From Chelativorans multitrophicus (GTDB taxonomy: Bacteria > Pseudomonadota > Alphaproteobacteria > Rhizobiales > Rhizobiaceae): a DNA stretch of 64,000 bases. A program made the translations under genes and the position numbers. This document shows, piece by piece, positions 42,501 through 51,081 of this stretch. A model generated the notes under the pieces. That model was not told the DNA's origin, searched no databases, and was given only the letters and a program-made list of their open reading frames with translations. Position 1 is the first letter of the stretch, and each line of letters starts with the position of its first letter. Where the stretch lies: contig NZ_JAAAPL010000003.1 of the NCBI RefSeq assembly GCF_011317445.1, forward strand, positions 1-64,000, in the 5' to 3' direction.

Positions 42501-42880
42501 GGCACGAGAAGGGCGATCTGCCCCTCGGCATAGCGCGCAAGATCGGTCCATTCGAGATGGCACTTCCCTTTTCCGGCCCGACCCTTGCCGAGACTCAGCA
42601 GCCGGCAGAGCCGCGCATAGGCTGCGCGGTCGGTCGGATAGACGAGGATCGACGCGCCGCAGGCCAGGTCGAGACGGCAGCCGATGACCAGCCGTATGCC
42701 TGTCGCCTTGGCCGCCTCCCAAGCTCGGACGATCCCGGCGAGGGAGCTGCGGTCCACGATGCCGAGCGCCTCGATCCCCATGAGGGCGGCCGCGGCGAAC
42801 AGCTCCTCGGCCGACGATGCGCCGCGCAGGAAGCTGAAATGGCTCGTCACCTGAAGCTCTGCGTAGCGGTTCGCGGTCAT
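39590..42880 (-). CDS. dnaE2: Error-prone DNA polymerase III alpha subunit (DnaE2/ImuC)
   Basis: 1096 residues. The PHP domain starts [20 protein letters not shown]. The catalytic aspartates are in [20 protein letters not shown], followed by [22 protein letters not shown]-terminal OB fold ([20 protein letters not shown]) is present. It works with ImuA and ImuB in SOS-induced mutagenic repair. It is coupled by 4 bp to imuB and to dinB. The long frame on the other strand is a shadow. Confidence 0.96.
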   Translation of the reverse strand: MTANRYAELQVTSHFSFLRGASSAEELFAAAALMGIEALGIVDRSSLAGIVRAWEAAKATGIRLVIGCRLDLACGASILVYPTDRAAYARLCRLLSLGKGRAGKGKCHLEWTDLARYAEGQIALLVPDEADETCTMRLRRLRDVFGDRAHLALTLRRRPNDQMRLHELSGLASRMGVACVVTNDVLFHEPGRRVLQDVVTAIRHTTTVDALGFRRERHADRYLKSPEEMHRLFARYPEALARTVEIAERCRFSLDELVYQYPEERDDPALSPQQTLERLTWEGAASRYPDGLPDTVRATLNHELGLIAQLDYAPYFLTVHSIVRFARSQGILCQGRGSAANSAVCYVLGVTSIDPDRNQLLFERFVSAERNEPPDIDVDFEHDRREEVIQWIYATYGRDRAALCCTVIRYRAKGALRDVGKALGLPEDLISTLSTQVWGWSEQEVGPQHVDQLNLNMADRRLRLTLELARALIGFPRHLSQHPGGFVLTRDRLDDLVPIEPAAMEARQTIEWDKDDIDALRMMKVDVLGLGMLSCMRRALDLLAEHKGVALDLASIPAEDPRTYAMIRRADTLGTFQIESRAQMSMLPRLKPRTFYDLVIEVAIVRPGPIQGDMVHPYLRRREGREDVHYPKPELEAVLGKTLGVPLFQEQAMMVAVSCAGFTPGEADQLRRSMATFKFTGGVSKFRDKLVAGMVANGYEEAFALATFKQLEGFGSYGFPESHAASFALIAYASSWVKCWHPDVFACALLNSQPMGFYADAQIVRDARDHGVEIRPVCINSSRWDCTLEPTADESRFAVRLGMRMVKGLPNRDVAAIVAAREELRFASVDDLWRRAGVPTAALTRLAEADAFRPAFGLARREALWAIRPLRDEPLPLFAAAARHEPEPAPELPEPPVRLRPMTDGREVVEDYGHTGLSLRAHPVSFLRADLARRRIVPCAQAMGARDGRWLETAGLILVRQRPGSAKGVMFVTVEDESGIANIVVWTKTFEKYRRVLLSSAMLGVKGRVQREGEVVHVVAHHLTDLTALLQTVGQREGEFPLPHGRGDEFHHGSPAPDPRTLPKVPRTRDIGDPYQHLDEMGDGKGEIRVRTRDFR

Positions 42881-44403
42881 CCGAAGATTCCGTGGATGAA
42901 CCAGCGATGCGAGCCCGTGGCCGGGTCTTCACCGTCGCCGGCGCGATAGAGCCAGAAGCGCTCGCCTGTGTCGTCCTCGACCCGGAAGTAATCCCTGACC
43001 GCCGCCATCTCGGCGTCCCGCGCCCACCATTCCCCGAAGACGCGCTCGGGGCCGTCCGCCCGCGCCACGCGGCGGCGAACGCCGCGCCAGGTAAAGGATA
43101 CGGGCGGATGGTCGGGGAGGAGAGCAATGGTCTCGATCGGCTCCGGCCTGAGCAGGAGCCGCGCAGGACGCGGCCAGGCGTCCGGCCAGGTCTCGCCGGT
43201 CTCGGGGGCAAGCGCCGGGATGTGCCGGACGCAGCGCTCCGGCACGTCGCTGGCGACGGGCGCAGCCCGATAGATGGCGCGTTCGCCAACCCGGTTCGCC
43301 AGCGTGTCGATGAGGTCGGAGATGTCCGGCTCGGCCTCTTCGATCAGCGTGGTCGCCGACTGGCGCGGCGTCAGCGGTTCGGCAAGCGTGGCGCAGAGCG
43401 TCATGGTCTCGATGCCGAAGCCGGGGTCGATGGTTTCGATCCGGTCGCACAGCAGCCGTGTCAGGCGCTTGGCGTCCCGCACCGGCCGGGCGGTTCCGAC
43501 CCGCACGGCCTCGGTGCGGTTGTCGACGCGCTGGCAGATGAGATCGAGCCGCCGTGCGCCCTGGCCCCTCTGTTCGAGGATCGCGCAGAGCGCAACGACG
43601 AGCTTTTCGATGTAACGCGCGATGGTCTCGGCCGCCGAGATGGGCTCGGCAAAGACCCGCCGCGTCTCGGCCAGCTCGGGCAACCGGATGGGCTCGATCG
43701 GCTCGGCCGAGCGGCCCAACGCCTCGTCGATCCGCCGGCCGGGCTCGGGGCCGAAGCGCAGCGCGAGGGGCGCGCGCGGCTGGGACAGCAAATCCTTGAT
43801 CCGCTCGAGGCCGAGGACGCGCAGCTCGGCGGGCATGGCCGGCGGCAGGCGCAGTGCGGCGATCGGCAGCGGCGCGATTACGGCGGCGCCGTGTTCGGGT
43901 TCGGCAATGAAGGTGGGGCTGGCCGCGTATCGCGCGAGCGCATGTGCAGCGCCCCAGGTGTCGGCGACGGCCGCGCGCGCCTCGACGCCCGACATGGCAA
44001 GGCGGCCGATCAGCGCGTCCAGCATCGCCGCCTCGCCGCCATGCAGATGATCGGCGCCCGAGCTGTCGATGACGATGCCGTCCGGCTGGTCGGCGGCGAC
44101 GATTGGGGAAAAGCGCTGGAGCATCCAGAGCGCCAGGCGCTCCAAGGCTTCGCTGTCGCCTACGGGATCGGCGTCGCGCACGACGAGCCCGGCGACGAGC
44201 GCCTGGGCTTTGGCCACCGGCGTCCCGGCGCGCAGGCCCATCGCCTGCGCTGCCGCATCCGCCGCCGTCACCACCCGCTTCGCTCCTTGCCGGCCCGAAA
44301 GGACCAGCGGAGCGTCAGCCGGCGGCACGGCGGAGCCGGTCATTCGCCGCACCCGGTCTGTCGGCCAGCTCGGCAGGTAGATTGAGACGACCCGTTTTCG
44401 CAT
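42877..44403 (-). CDS. imuB: ImuB, Y-family polymerase-like mutasome subunit
   Basis: 508 residues from [16 protein letters not shown] (ATG at 44401-44403); an ATG nine codons upstream is possible. The protein has the Y-family fold but lacks the catalytic acidic triad, as usual for ImuB (IYLPSWP in place of the D-x-D start). It bridges DnaE2 and the sliding clamp. It overlaps imuA by 89 bp and dnaE2 by 4 bp. Confidence 0.92.
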   Translation of the reverse strand: MRKRVVSIYLPSWPTDRVRRMTGSAVPPADAPLVLSGRQGAKRVVTAADAAAQAMGLRAGTPVAKAQALVAGLVVRDADPVGDSEALERLALWMLQRFSPIVAADQPDGIVIDSSGADHLHGGEAAMLDALIGRLAMSGVEARAAVADTWGAAHALARYAASPTFIAEPEHGAAVIAPLPIAALRLPPAMPAELRVLGLERIKDLLSQPRAPLALRFGPEPGRRIDEALGRSAEPIEPIRLPELAETRRVFAEPISAAETIARYIEKLVVALCAILEQRGQGARRLDLICQRVDNRTEAVRVGTARPVRDAKRLTRLLCDRIETIDPGFGIETMTLCATLAEPLTPRQSATTLIEEAEPDISDLIDTLANRVGERAIYRAAPVASDVPERCVRHIPALAPETGETWPDAWPRPARLLLRPEPIETIALLPDHPPVSFTWRGVRRRVARADGPERVFGEWWARDAEMAAVRDYFRVEDDTGERFWLYRAGDGEDPATGSHRWFIHGIFG

Positions 44404-45070
44404 CACACGCTTCCAACTCGAAATCAGCACTTTCCCCTGCGCGCGCGCGGATCAGCTCGACCAGCCATCGGTGGCGGCCAAGGCCGGGAACCGGCAAGGG
44501 GGTTGAGGGCAGCACCGAGACTCGCCAGCGCGTGGCCGAGGAGGTTGGCTGCCCGAAATCCATGGAGTCGGCCTGACGGCGCCAGCGCCGCAGCGCCAGT
44601 CCGATCGTTCCGGTGCCCTCGGCGGCCAGCATCAACCGCCGGGACGCCTTCATGGACAGATGCGCGACCTCACCGACGACCGCGCCGAGCCCGCCATGGC
44701 GCAGCCCTTCCTCCATGCAGGCGAGAACGGAAGTCTGGTCGCCCGCTCTCAGATAGATCACGCGATCGGGACGCAGCCCGGCCTTGTCGAGCGCCGGGGC
44801 GAAGAGGTCCGGCTGCGTGATGCACCAGAGCACCTTCCCTTTCGTGCGGGCCGCGATCCCGGCGGCGAACAGCGCGGCGGCCGCCCCGTCGACGACGCCG
44901 TTGCCGCCCCCTGCGATCTCATGCAGCGCTCCGAGCGCGAGTCCACCGTCCGGAAGGCGCGCGTCGACCTCGGCGAGGCCGAACGGCAGCGCCGATCGCA
45001 CGCGCTGGCTTCGCCCTTCGATCCGGGCGATCTGCGCGCGCAATTCCGCAAGGGCGGGCTGTGGCCGCAC
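44315..45070 (-). CDS. imuA: ImuA, RecA-like mutasome subunit
   Basis: 251 residues. RSALPFGLAEVDARLPDGGL, then GALHEIAGGGNGVVDGAAAA and VLWCITQPDLFAPALD, is the ImuA/SulA-like family. ImuA binds RecA and promotes mutasome activity. It is the first gene of the imuA-imuB-dnaE2-dinB operon and sits 38 bp from an exact alphaproteobacterial LexA box. Confidence 0.92.
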   Translation of the reverse strand: MRPQPALAELRAQIARIEGRSQRVRSALPFGLAEVDARLPDGGLALGALHEIAGGGNGVVDGAAAALFAAGIAARTKGKVLWCITQPDLFAPALDKAGLRPDRVIYLRAGDQTSVLACMEEGLRHGGLGAVVGEVAHLSMKASRRLMLAAEGTGTIGLALRRWRRQADSMDFGQPTSSATRWRVSVLPSTPLPVPGLGRHRWLVELIRARAGESADFELEACDAKTGRLNLPAELADRPGAANDRLRRAAG

Positions 45071-45107
45071 GTTCGTCGTTGACCTCCTGCTTGGGATTCT
45101 GCATCAT

Positions 45108-45122
45108 GTTCTCTATTTGTTC
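45108..45122. promoter_or_regulatory. LexA (SOS) box of the imuA operon
   Basis: GTTCTCTATTTGTTC is an exact match to the alphaproteobacterial LexA site GTTC-N7-GTTC. It lies 38 bp upstream of the imuA start codon, where LexA would block the promoter. The operon should therefore be induced by single-stranded DNA or damage. Confidence 0.92.
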
Positions 45123-45164
45123 TAACTTTCCCACACCGGAGTCAAGATGAGTCTTCCGCGAGGA

Positions 45165-46520
45165 TTAGGCGGCGAGCTGGTCGGGGGCCGATCCGGCACC
45201 TTCATCGACCGCGTTCTGTAGGAACCTCGCGAGGGCCGTTTTTCGGGAATCTCGGTCCAACGCATACGCGGTCTGTTTGAAGGCAATGCCATCGAGCAGG
45301 CCTTGAATGTAGCCGGAGATGGTATCGGCGGCCATGATGAGAGCAGTGTCGAGCGTATGGATATATTTGCTCGTCACGGTGCCCTTGGAGTGGCCGACCA
45401 GTGCGGCGATGGAGACTTCGGTGAAGCCGAGATCGTTTGCGATGCTCGCGAAGCTGTGGCGCAGGACGTGCGGTGTGACGCCGGCCAAGGGCGAGTCCTT
45501 GAACATCTGCTTCCAATGATTGGGGAAGCTGCCGAAGGCGCCGTCGTCCGACCGCGTGCCCGGGAACACATAAGTTGCGGTCGCCTTCTTCTTCTGCGCT
45601 TCCAGAAATTCGATGACCGGAAGGCCGATGGGTCGGGTAGAAGCGCCTTCCTTGCTATCGGTGAGACGCAAGCAACTCGCATCCGTGTCGACCTCGTTCC
45701 ACGTCAGCGAGATGATTTCTGAACGCCGACAACCCGTCATGGCGATCTGGCGGATGATCTCGACGGTCATCGCGTATTTCTCGTCCTCTGCTGCCTCGCG
45801 CAGCATGACGCCCAGGATGCGATACTCCGCGTCGGACAGCCGACGCTTGCGGACATTGTCTTTCGGCTTCTTGATGCCGTGCGCAGGGTTGCGGTCTATG
45901 ATGCCGGCATCTACGGCGTAGGTGAGGATGCCGCCAAGAAGACTGACGGTTCGCGCGGCGGTTCCCGCACCGCCGCGCACGATAGCCTTTCCCCGTAGCT
46001 TGTCGGTCTTGACCGAAACCCTGGTCTTACCCGCCATGACGTCTTTGAGGAGCTTGTTTACGTCGGCCTTGGCGAGATCCTTCACTCGGCGGGCGCCGAG
46101 AAGCGGAATGATGTGCCGGTTGATGCGCCCCGTATCGGTCACTATCGTCGTAGGCTTCTTTGGTCGACCGCCTTTTCCCATGATGAGGCCGGCGTTCATG
46201 TCATTCAGATAGAGAGTGCAGAGTTCTTTCACCGTGATTGCTTTGTGGTCGAGCTGGCGTTCTTCGGAGGGATTCTCGCCGCGTGCGACTCGGCCGAGTT
46301 GGGCTTTGGCCTCTTGCCGAGCGTTCTCGGCCGTCCAGATTCCATGAAGCCCGATGGTGAAGCGCCGGGTGCGACCGGCGGCTCGATACTGAATGAGATA
46401 GCTGCGTTTGCCAGATGCGAAAACGCGCAGGCCGAAGCCCGGCAGTTCGTCGTCCCAGACGAAGTAGTCCTTCTCGCGAACCTCGGCGGATTCGACAATT
46501 CGTTTGGTCAGTTTTGCCAT
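45165..46520 (-). CDS. int: Tyrosine site-specific integrase of element 1
   Basis: 451 residues. The N-terminal DUF4102-type arm-binding domain (YFVWDDELPGFGLRVFASGK) is followed by a SAM-like core-binding part. Catalytic residues are Arg265 (MTGCRRSE), His351 and Arg354 (HVLRHSFAS), His377 (VGHSKG) and Tyr386 (SKYIHTLD). Its 5' end faces a tRNA fragment 185 bp away, the attachment site. It therefore integrates at the 3' end of a tRNA-Arg gene. Confidence 0.95.
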   Translation of the reverse strand: MAKLTKRIVESAEVREKDYFVWDDELPGFGLRVFASGKRSYLIQYRAAGRTRRFTIGLHGIWTAENARQEAKAQLGRVARGENPSEERQLDHKAITVKELCTLYLNDMNAGLIMGKGGRPKKPTTIVTDTGRINRHIIPLLGARRVKDLAKADVNKLLKDVMAGKTRVSVKTDKLRGKAIVRGGAGTAARTVSLLGGILTYAVDAGIIDRNPAHGIKKPKDNVRKRRLSDAEYRILGVMLREAAEDEKYAMTVEIIRQIAMTGCRRSEIISLTWNEVDTDASCLRLTDSKEGASTRPIGLPVIEFLEAQKKKATATYVFPGTRSDDGAFGSFPNHWKQMFKDSPLAGVTPHVLRHSFASIANDLGFTEVSIAALVGHSKGTVTSKYIHTLDTALIMAADTISGYIQGLLDGIAFKQTAYALDRDSRKTALARFLQNAVDEGAGSAPDQLAA

Positions 46521-46555
46521 CAGACGTAACCTCCCCTGAAGAGGGGCTGATTCCG

Positions 46556-46583
46556 CGGAAGCACCACGGAAGCAGCCGGAAGT
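46556..46583. repeat. Three phased direct repeats before the integrase gene
   Basis: CGGAAG occurs at 46556, 46567 and 46577 (extended CGGAAGCA, CGGAAGCA, CGGAAGTA), spaced 11 and 10 bp, about one helical turn. Such phased repeats near attP often bind the integrase arm domain or the excisionase. Confidence 0.65.
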
Positions 46584-46600
46584 AAATTCAGGCGGGATGT

Positions 46601-46629
46601 AGGATAGCGCAGAGGAAAGAGAATTCCAA
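46601..46629 (-). promoter_or_regulatory. Putative promoter of the integrase gene
   Basis: Read leftwards: TTGGAA (46629-46624), a 17-bp spacer, TATCCT (46606-46601), a fair sigma-70 match in an AT-richer stretch. It lies about 80 bp before the start codon, with the direct repeats downstream in the leader. Confidence 0.5.
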
Positions 46630-46696
46630 TTTTCTTTTTGAAATCAGTATGATAGAGAAACATGGCGTGCCCTCGCGATCTGTAGCGAAAGGCAGT

Positions 46697-48277
46697 CTAA
46701 AAAACTCCGAAGGCAGAGGTCACAGGTTCGAATCCTGTCGGGTGCGCCATCTCGCATTTTCCACTGTAGAAGCCACCTAATGCCTTGAACGGAAAGGCTA
46801 AATTAGGTGTTCGAAGTCCCTGATTGCGGCAGTATGCCAGCGGCTCCATAAAAGCCAGCCTGAGCACCGTTTTCCTGCCTATCAGGTCAGAATTACACCA
46901 TAGGTTCCAAGGGCTTGAGAGAAACGCGAGCGCGTGTTCGAACGACTCCTCCAAGGTGAGCCTGGGCTTGCCGGTCACGGTGAGCCTTTCCTGCGCCAGC
47001 ACCTTCTCGCGTTCCAGCTTCGCTATCCGCTTCTCATAAGCAGTGATGACGCTCGCGTTTCCTGATTCGACGATCCGGTCGAGCAGCGCTTCAATCTGCT
47101 TCTCGATCTGAGCAACATTGGCCTTCAAAACCTTTGCCGTCTCGTTGGCCTGTGCAAGCCGCATGTCCCAGGCATCCTTGAACATGGCCTTCACGATCTT
47201 GAACAGGTTGGGTGACGGCTCAAGGCTCTGAAGAACGCCCTCGAACGCCGCTTCAAGTTCGTCGCGCTTGATCGACTTGCGATAGCTCTCGCAGCCTTTC
47301 GTCGCGCAGAGGTAATAGGGGTACTTCTGCGACTTGCCTTGCGACCAGCAGGCCGTCAGCGGCTTGCCGCAGTCGTTGCACAGGATAAAGCCGCGCAGCG
47401 GGAAATCGGCGCTGATGTCTTTGCGCGCCGGAGCCTTGGCCGTGCTCTTAAGCCGCGCCTGTATCTTCTCGAATGTCTCGAAGCTGATGAGCCCTTCATG
47501 CTGGCCCTTGCGCAGCCCAACGCCCCAATTCGGGGCTTCGATGTATCCCGCATAGACCACGCGCGTCAGGAGATCATGGATGCGCTGGTTGCGTATCTCG
47601 CCGTTCGGTAGGTCCTTCGGAAAGGACGGCTGCCGTTCGAGAAAGCGCTTGACCTCGACTTGCGTTTCGAAGCGCCCGGAGGCGTAGCCTTCCAGCGCTT
47701 CTTGCAGGATGGAGGCATTGGGTTCGTCACGCACCAGCAGCTTGCCGTGACCGCTTGCGCGCTCATAGCGGTAGCCGACGGGAGCCTGGAAAACCCAATA
47801 ACCGTTCTGGGTCCGCGCCCGCATACGGTTGATGGTCTGCTCTCCATTCTTCTGACGCTGGTGCTGCGAAACCGACGCCAGCAGGTTTTCGACGAGCTGG
47901 GAGTCGGAATCTTCGCCGAACTCGATTGAGGGACTTACGAGGACACCGCCCGCGTCGCCGATTTTCACCCGCAGTTCGAAGTGCGCCATGAGGCCACGCG
48001 CGAGGCGGCTGATATCGTCGATGATGACCGCATGCTGCTCCTTACGCTGCCCCTTGAGGAAGGACAGCATGGCCTGCATTCCGGGCCGCGACGTAAGGCT
48101 GCCGGACGTATCATCACGGAAGACTTCGACAACCTCATAGCCTTTGTATTTTGCAAACTCGCGGCAACGGGTTTCCTGTGAGGCAAGACCATCGCCGCGC
48201 ACCGTTTGCTTCGCACTCGACACGCGGCAATAGATGACTGCCTTGGTGATATCATCACTGTTGCTATGTGTATTCAT
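46697..48277 (-). CDS. Large serine recombinase of element 2
   Basis: 526 residues. The resolvase domain has the catalytic Ser in AVIYCRVSSAKQ, with IIDDISRLARGL after it. The recombinase domain (QEALEGYASGRFETQVEVKR) precedes a zinc-ribbon region (CNDCGKPLTACWSQ, YYLCATKGCE) and a coiled coil (ANVAQIEKQIEALLDRIVES). The last residues MAHPTGFEPVTSAFGVF are antisense tRNA sequence plus eight bases of element 1, so the C-terminus is shaped by the junction. It probably mobilises element 2. Confidence 0.92.
   Translation of the reverse strand: MNTHSNSDDITKAVIYCRVSSAKQTVRGDGLASQETRCREFAKYKGYEVVEVFRDDTSGSLTSRPGMQAMLSFLKGQRKEQHAVIIDDISRLARGLMAHFELRVKIGDAGGVLVSPSIEFGEDSDSQLVENLLASVSQHQRQKNGEQTINRMRARTQNGYWVFQAPVGYRYERASGHGKLLVRDEPNASILQEALEGYASGRFETQVEVKRFLERQPSFPKDLPNGEIRNQRIHDLLTRVVYAGYIEAPNWGVGLRKGQHEGLISFETFEKIQARLKSTAKAPARKDISADFPLRGFILCNDCGKPLTACWSQGKSQKYPYYLCATKGCESYRKSIKRDELEAAFEGVLQSLEPSPNLFKIVKAMFKDAWDMRLAQANETAKVLKANVAQIEKQIEALLDRIVESGNASVITAYEKRIAKLEREKVLAQERLTVTGKPRLTLEESFEHALAFLSSPWNLWCNSDLIGRKTVLRLAFMEPLAYCRNQGLRTPNLAFPFKALGGFYSGKCEMAHPTGFEPVTSAFGVF
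46705..46749 (+). other. tRNA-Arg 3' fragment, attachment site between two elements
   Basis: The sequence reads as the 3' part of a tRNA: anticodon loop CTCCGAA (anticodon CCG), anticodon-stem strand GGCAG, variable loop, T arm ACAGG-TTCGAAT-CCTGT, acceptor strand CGGGTGC, discriminator G and CCA. The 5' half is absent, so it is not a working tRNA. It is the duplicated core left by integration at a tRNA-Arg(CCG) gene. Confidence 0.88.
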
Positions 48278-48647
48278 GATCTTTTAAACCGGCTGTTGGG
48301 CCGGAGTCTCTGTCGTCTTGAGTTTCCACTGATTTCTTTGATTCTACCTGATCGAAAGCCTTCTTTGCGCTCGGAAAAGAAGATTCGGAATCTTGTCCAC
48401 ATACTTCCTGCAACGGATGGACGCCGAAGCCGAGTTCAACGAAGGTTACGACGATGGACCAAAGAGCGCGCAGAAATTCCTCTTTCTGTGCTTCGCTCAG
48501 GCTCGGATCATCGAGCAGCACCTGATATTTCGCGACATCGACGGTAAGGACGGGCCGCGCCGACGCATCGAAACGCTTGGCAAGGCCGTCGCCACCGGCA
48601 GGCGAGTTCTCGCCTGTGTTTCCGCCATTTTTCTCATCGGTCAACAT
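48264..48647 (-). CDS. Protein of unknown function beside the serine recombinase
   Basis: 127 residues. Central helix region VDVAKYQVLLDDPSLSEAQK, then FLRALWSIVVTFVELGFGVH; the ends are polar and probably disordered. It overlaps the recombinase start by 14 bp, so the two are co-expressed. It may assist recombination, but nothing in the sequence proves that. Confidence 0.65.
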   Translation of the reverse strand: MLTDEKNGGNTGENSPAGGDGLAKRFDASARPVLTVDVAKYQVLLDDPSLSEAQKEEFLRALWSIVVTFVELGFGVHPLQEVCGQDSESSFPSAKKAFDQVESKKSVETQDDRDSGPTAGLKDHEYT

Positions 48648-48730
48648 TTCATGCCCTCTACTTTAATTATACAGCTCAGGGATGTGGTCACACAAACTTG
48701 CGATGCCCGGAAAGGCGCGGATTTCCTTGG

Positions 48731-49042
48731 CTAGAAGGGGATTTCGTCGTCCGAGTCGCCAACGGGTTTTCCGTAATTCGGCAACCCTCGATAGTACGCC
48801 TCGATCTCCGGCGATCCTCTCCAGTCCATCTCATCCATGTGCTCCATGAGCGCCATGTTGAGATACCCTTCGAGTTGATCCTCTGCCGTGCCGTCAGGAT
48901 CAGCGTCCGCATGATGCAGCGCCCAGGAGCGCGCGAACTCATACTTCCGGCGATCCACGCGCAGCCACACGAACACAGTGCGGCCATCCTTCGAGAAGCG
49001 TGTCCCGCTGCGCTGATGGTGGTTCTTTCGCGTCGCGTCCAT
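48731..49042 (-). CDS. Unknown protein with an SSB-like DDEIPF tail
   Basis: 103 residues from MDATRKNHHQRSGTRFSKDG. A short beta region (TVFVWLRVDRRKYEFARSW) and helix (EDQLEGYLNMALMEHMDEMD) are followed by a flexible tail ending GDSDDEIPF. The tip is identical to that of the SSB at 18.5 kb, yet there is no OB-fold signature. It may dock on SSB-binding host proteins. Start at 49040-49042; a longer frame 22 codons upstream is possible. Confidence 0.68.
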   Translation of the reverse strand: MDATRKNHHQRSGTRFSKDGRTVFVWLRVDRRKYEFARSWALHHADADPDGTAEDQLEGYLNMALMEHMDEMDWRGSPEIEAYYRGLPNYGKPVGDSDDEIPF

Positions 49043-49052
49043 TGGCCTGTCC

Positions 49053-49397
49053 TCACACGATCCGTTGCCAGTCGATCCGCAGGAAGTTGACGACCCGGCA
49101 GGTCTCACCGTCCTCCGGGAACACGATCCGCCGTCCCTGGACTCCGTAGTAAGCGCAGTAATCCACCGACCGGCAGGGCTGCCCCGGCGTCATCGGATGA
49201 CGGCACTGGTAGTCCCAGCCGACATGCGGCGTTCCGCCGACCAGGACGAAAGCCGCCGATCCACTCAGCACCAGAATGCGAGGGCGCAATAACAGCGCCT
49301 GCGCGAGGCGACGGGCCGCCCTGAACGTCCGCTTGCGCGCTCCGTCAGGCTTGCGGGGTGATCCCGCGCCAATGACTTCAACATCAAACTCACTCAC
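49053..49397 (-). CDS. Unknown protein with one membrane helix
   Basis: 114 residues. A basic N-terminus precedes a hydrophobic segment (ILVLSGSAAFVLVGGTPHV) and a Cys-containing C-terminal domain (YQCRHPMTPGQPCRSVDYCA, then CRVVNF). The four or five cysteines suggest an exported disulphide-bonded or metal-binding domain. The start overlaps the coupling-protein stop by 8 bp. Confidence 0.65.
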   Translation of the reverse strand: MSEFDVEVIGAGSPRKPDGARKRTFRAARRLAQALLLRPRILVLSGSAAFVLVGGTPHVGWDYQCRHPMTPGQPCRSVDYCAYYGVQGRRIVFPEDGETCRVVNFLRIDWQRIV

Positions 49398-51081
49398 GGC
49401 TCCCGCTCCTTTCGCGGTAGTTCAGTTCCAAGCACGGCAGGGTCAGCGGATAGTCTCCTTCGACGGGGTTCGGCGCGAGCCATGTTGCCCAGGGCCACAC
49501 GAACCACACCGGAAGCCTCTGCGCCCGGACGGGCAGCGCCGCCTTGATCAGCAGAAGCTGCTCATCTGCGCCCATCAGCCGGATTTCGTCGGCTGACATG
49601 AGGGGCCTGCCGGTTTCGCTCAGGCTTTCGCCTATCTCATCGTCATCGAAGCGCCCGAGATTGAAGTTGCGGGTCTTCACCGTGCGTTGGCCGAGCGCCG
49701 CCGAGAGCGTCCTGGCAAGCTGGTCGTCCTGCACCGCGAAGAACTGCTTCACTTCAGCCTGCGAAAGCACCGTTCGGGCAGTATGTGGACCATACAGCCG
49801 GATAAGCTCGGACAGTTCCTGGACAAATGCCCAAACGCGCACGCCGAGTCCGGGCAGCGCCGTCAGGCTCTCTGCAAGGCCCGAGAGCCTGCCCATGTTC
49901 GCAAACTCATCCAGCAGAAACAGCACTTCGCTCTTGCCCGACGACCGGGCGACCGCCGTGATCGCTTGCCGCGTCACAAGGCCGAGCCAGGCCCCGTGCG
50001 TTGCGATCCTGTCCTGCGGGACGACGACATAGATGCTGGCCTTGCCTTCCTTCAGCGCCTTGAAGTCCACATCCGCGCCGCTGACAGCATCACCAAGCCA
50101 GCCGATCGGATCGAAGATGTCGAGCGTCTGCAACGCACCCTGTCGGAAGTCGGCAAACTGCTCCGGGTTGTCGTCGATCTGGTTGGCGAGGTCTTGCCCC
50201 ACATCGGCAACCATTCCGAACAGCGCGTCAGACTCGACCATCCGGCGAACAGCGGCTTCGACGCGGCTCGTGCTGGACAGCACCCGCCACATCTCCGGCA
50301 GGGTGCAATGTTCCGGCATGCCGCGCGTCGCAAGGTGCAGCATCACCGCGCGCAGGATGGTCCGCGCGCCTTCCCGGAAATAGCGGTTCCGCGAATCTTC
50401 CGGCTCGGGCAGCAGTTGCAGCGCAATCGCCTTGGCTTCATCGGAGATGCCGCGAAGAAGCGCCGGATCGTTCGCCGCTTCGATCAGCGGCTGCAAGGGA
50501 TTGCAGCGGTGCTGGGGCAGACCGTGCAAGCCCCAGGGATTGAGGACGTAGACCTTCTGGCCAAATCGCTCGGCGCGGTGCGCCGCCGTTACCGCCGCAA
50601 GTTCTCCCTTGGGATCGGTAACGAAGACTGACCCCTGGAAATGCAGCAGGTTCGGGATGACGACATTGATCCCCTTGCCCTGGCGGGCGGGAGCAACGGT
50701 CAGCAAATGCGCCTTGCCGCTGTAAAAGAGCGGCTGCCCATCGAGCAGCCCGAGGTAAAGCCCGCGCGGATCGAGCAGGCCCGCCCGCGCGCAATCGTCG
50801 AGCGTCGCGAAGGCGGCGGAGCCAAACACGCCCGAGGCGGTTTCGGCCTGCTTGCGCTTCTCGCGCTGCCGCCATGACTTGTAATACCCGGCCAGCCCGC
50901 CGAGCGAAGCCATTGCACCGATGAACTGGAAGAAGCCGAGATAGAATTGCTCGGCGGCGTCGGGCCGCGCGCCTGTTAGCTCGGGCCAGTAGCTCGCCAG
51001 AGCGAAGAAGGACACGCCGACAAGCAGGCTGCCGGTCGGCGATCCTCTCTTTTGGTTAGAAGCGCGGGCCACTGTGAACAC
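49390..51081 (-). CDS. VirD4/TraD-type coupling protein of element 2
   Basis: 563 residues. Two N-terminal membrane segments (SLLVGVSFFALASYWPE and FFQFIGAMASLGGLAGYY) precede Walker A TVAPARQGKGINVVIPNLL near residue 130, then SVFVTDPKGELAAVTAAHR. Walker B is EVLFLLDEFANMGRLSGLAE. This is a divergent VirD4 group, shorter than TraG at 6.9 kb. No relaxase is next to it. The first codon is uncertain because it overlaps the small gene upstream by 26 bp. Confidence 0.9.
   Translation of the reverse strand: MFTVARASNQKRGSPTGSLLVGVSFFALASYWPELTGARPDAAEQFYLGFFQFIGAMASLGGLAGYYKSWRQREKRKQAETASGVFGSAAFATLDDCARAGLLDPRGLYLGLLDGQPLFYSGKAHLLTVAPARQGKGINVVIPNLLHFQGSVFVTDPKGELAAVTAAHRAERFGQKVYVLNPWGLHGLPQHRCNPLQPLIEAANDPALLRGISDEAKAIALQLLPEPEDSRNRYFREGARTILRAVMLHLATRGMPEHCTLPEMWRVLSSTSRVEAAVRRMVESDALFGMVADVGQDLANQIDDNPEQFADFRQGALQTLDIFDPIGWLGDAVSGADVDFKALKEGKASIYVVVPQDRIATHGAWLGLVTRQAITAVARSSGKSEVLFLLDEFANMGRLSGLAESLTALPGLGVRVWAFVQELSELIRLYGPHTARTVLSQAEVKQFFAVQDDQLARTLSAALGQRTVKTRNFNLGRFDDDEIGESLSETGRPLMSADEIRLMGADEQLLLIKAALPVRAQRLPVWFVWPWATWLAPNPVEGDYPLTLPCLELNYRERSGSRE

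Noticed and set aside
40571-42949. 792-codon rightward frame opposite dnaE2
   Set aside because: Shadow of a polymerase gene with complete PHP and catalytic motifs.
42892-44385. 497-codon rightward frame opposite imuB
   Set aside because: Shadow; imuB is supported by fold, overlap with imuA and dnaE2, and the LexA-controlled operon.
46705-46749. Working tRNA gene
   Set aside because: Only the 3' part from the anticodon loop onward is present; the D arm and acceptor 5' strand are missing.
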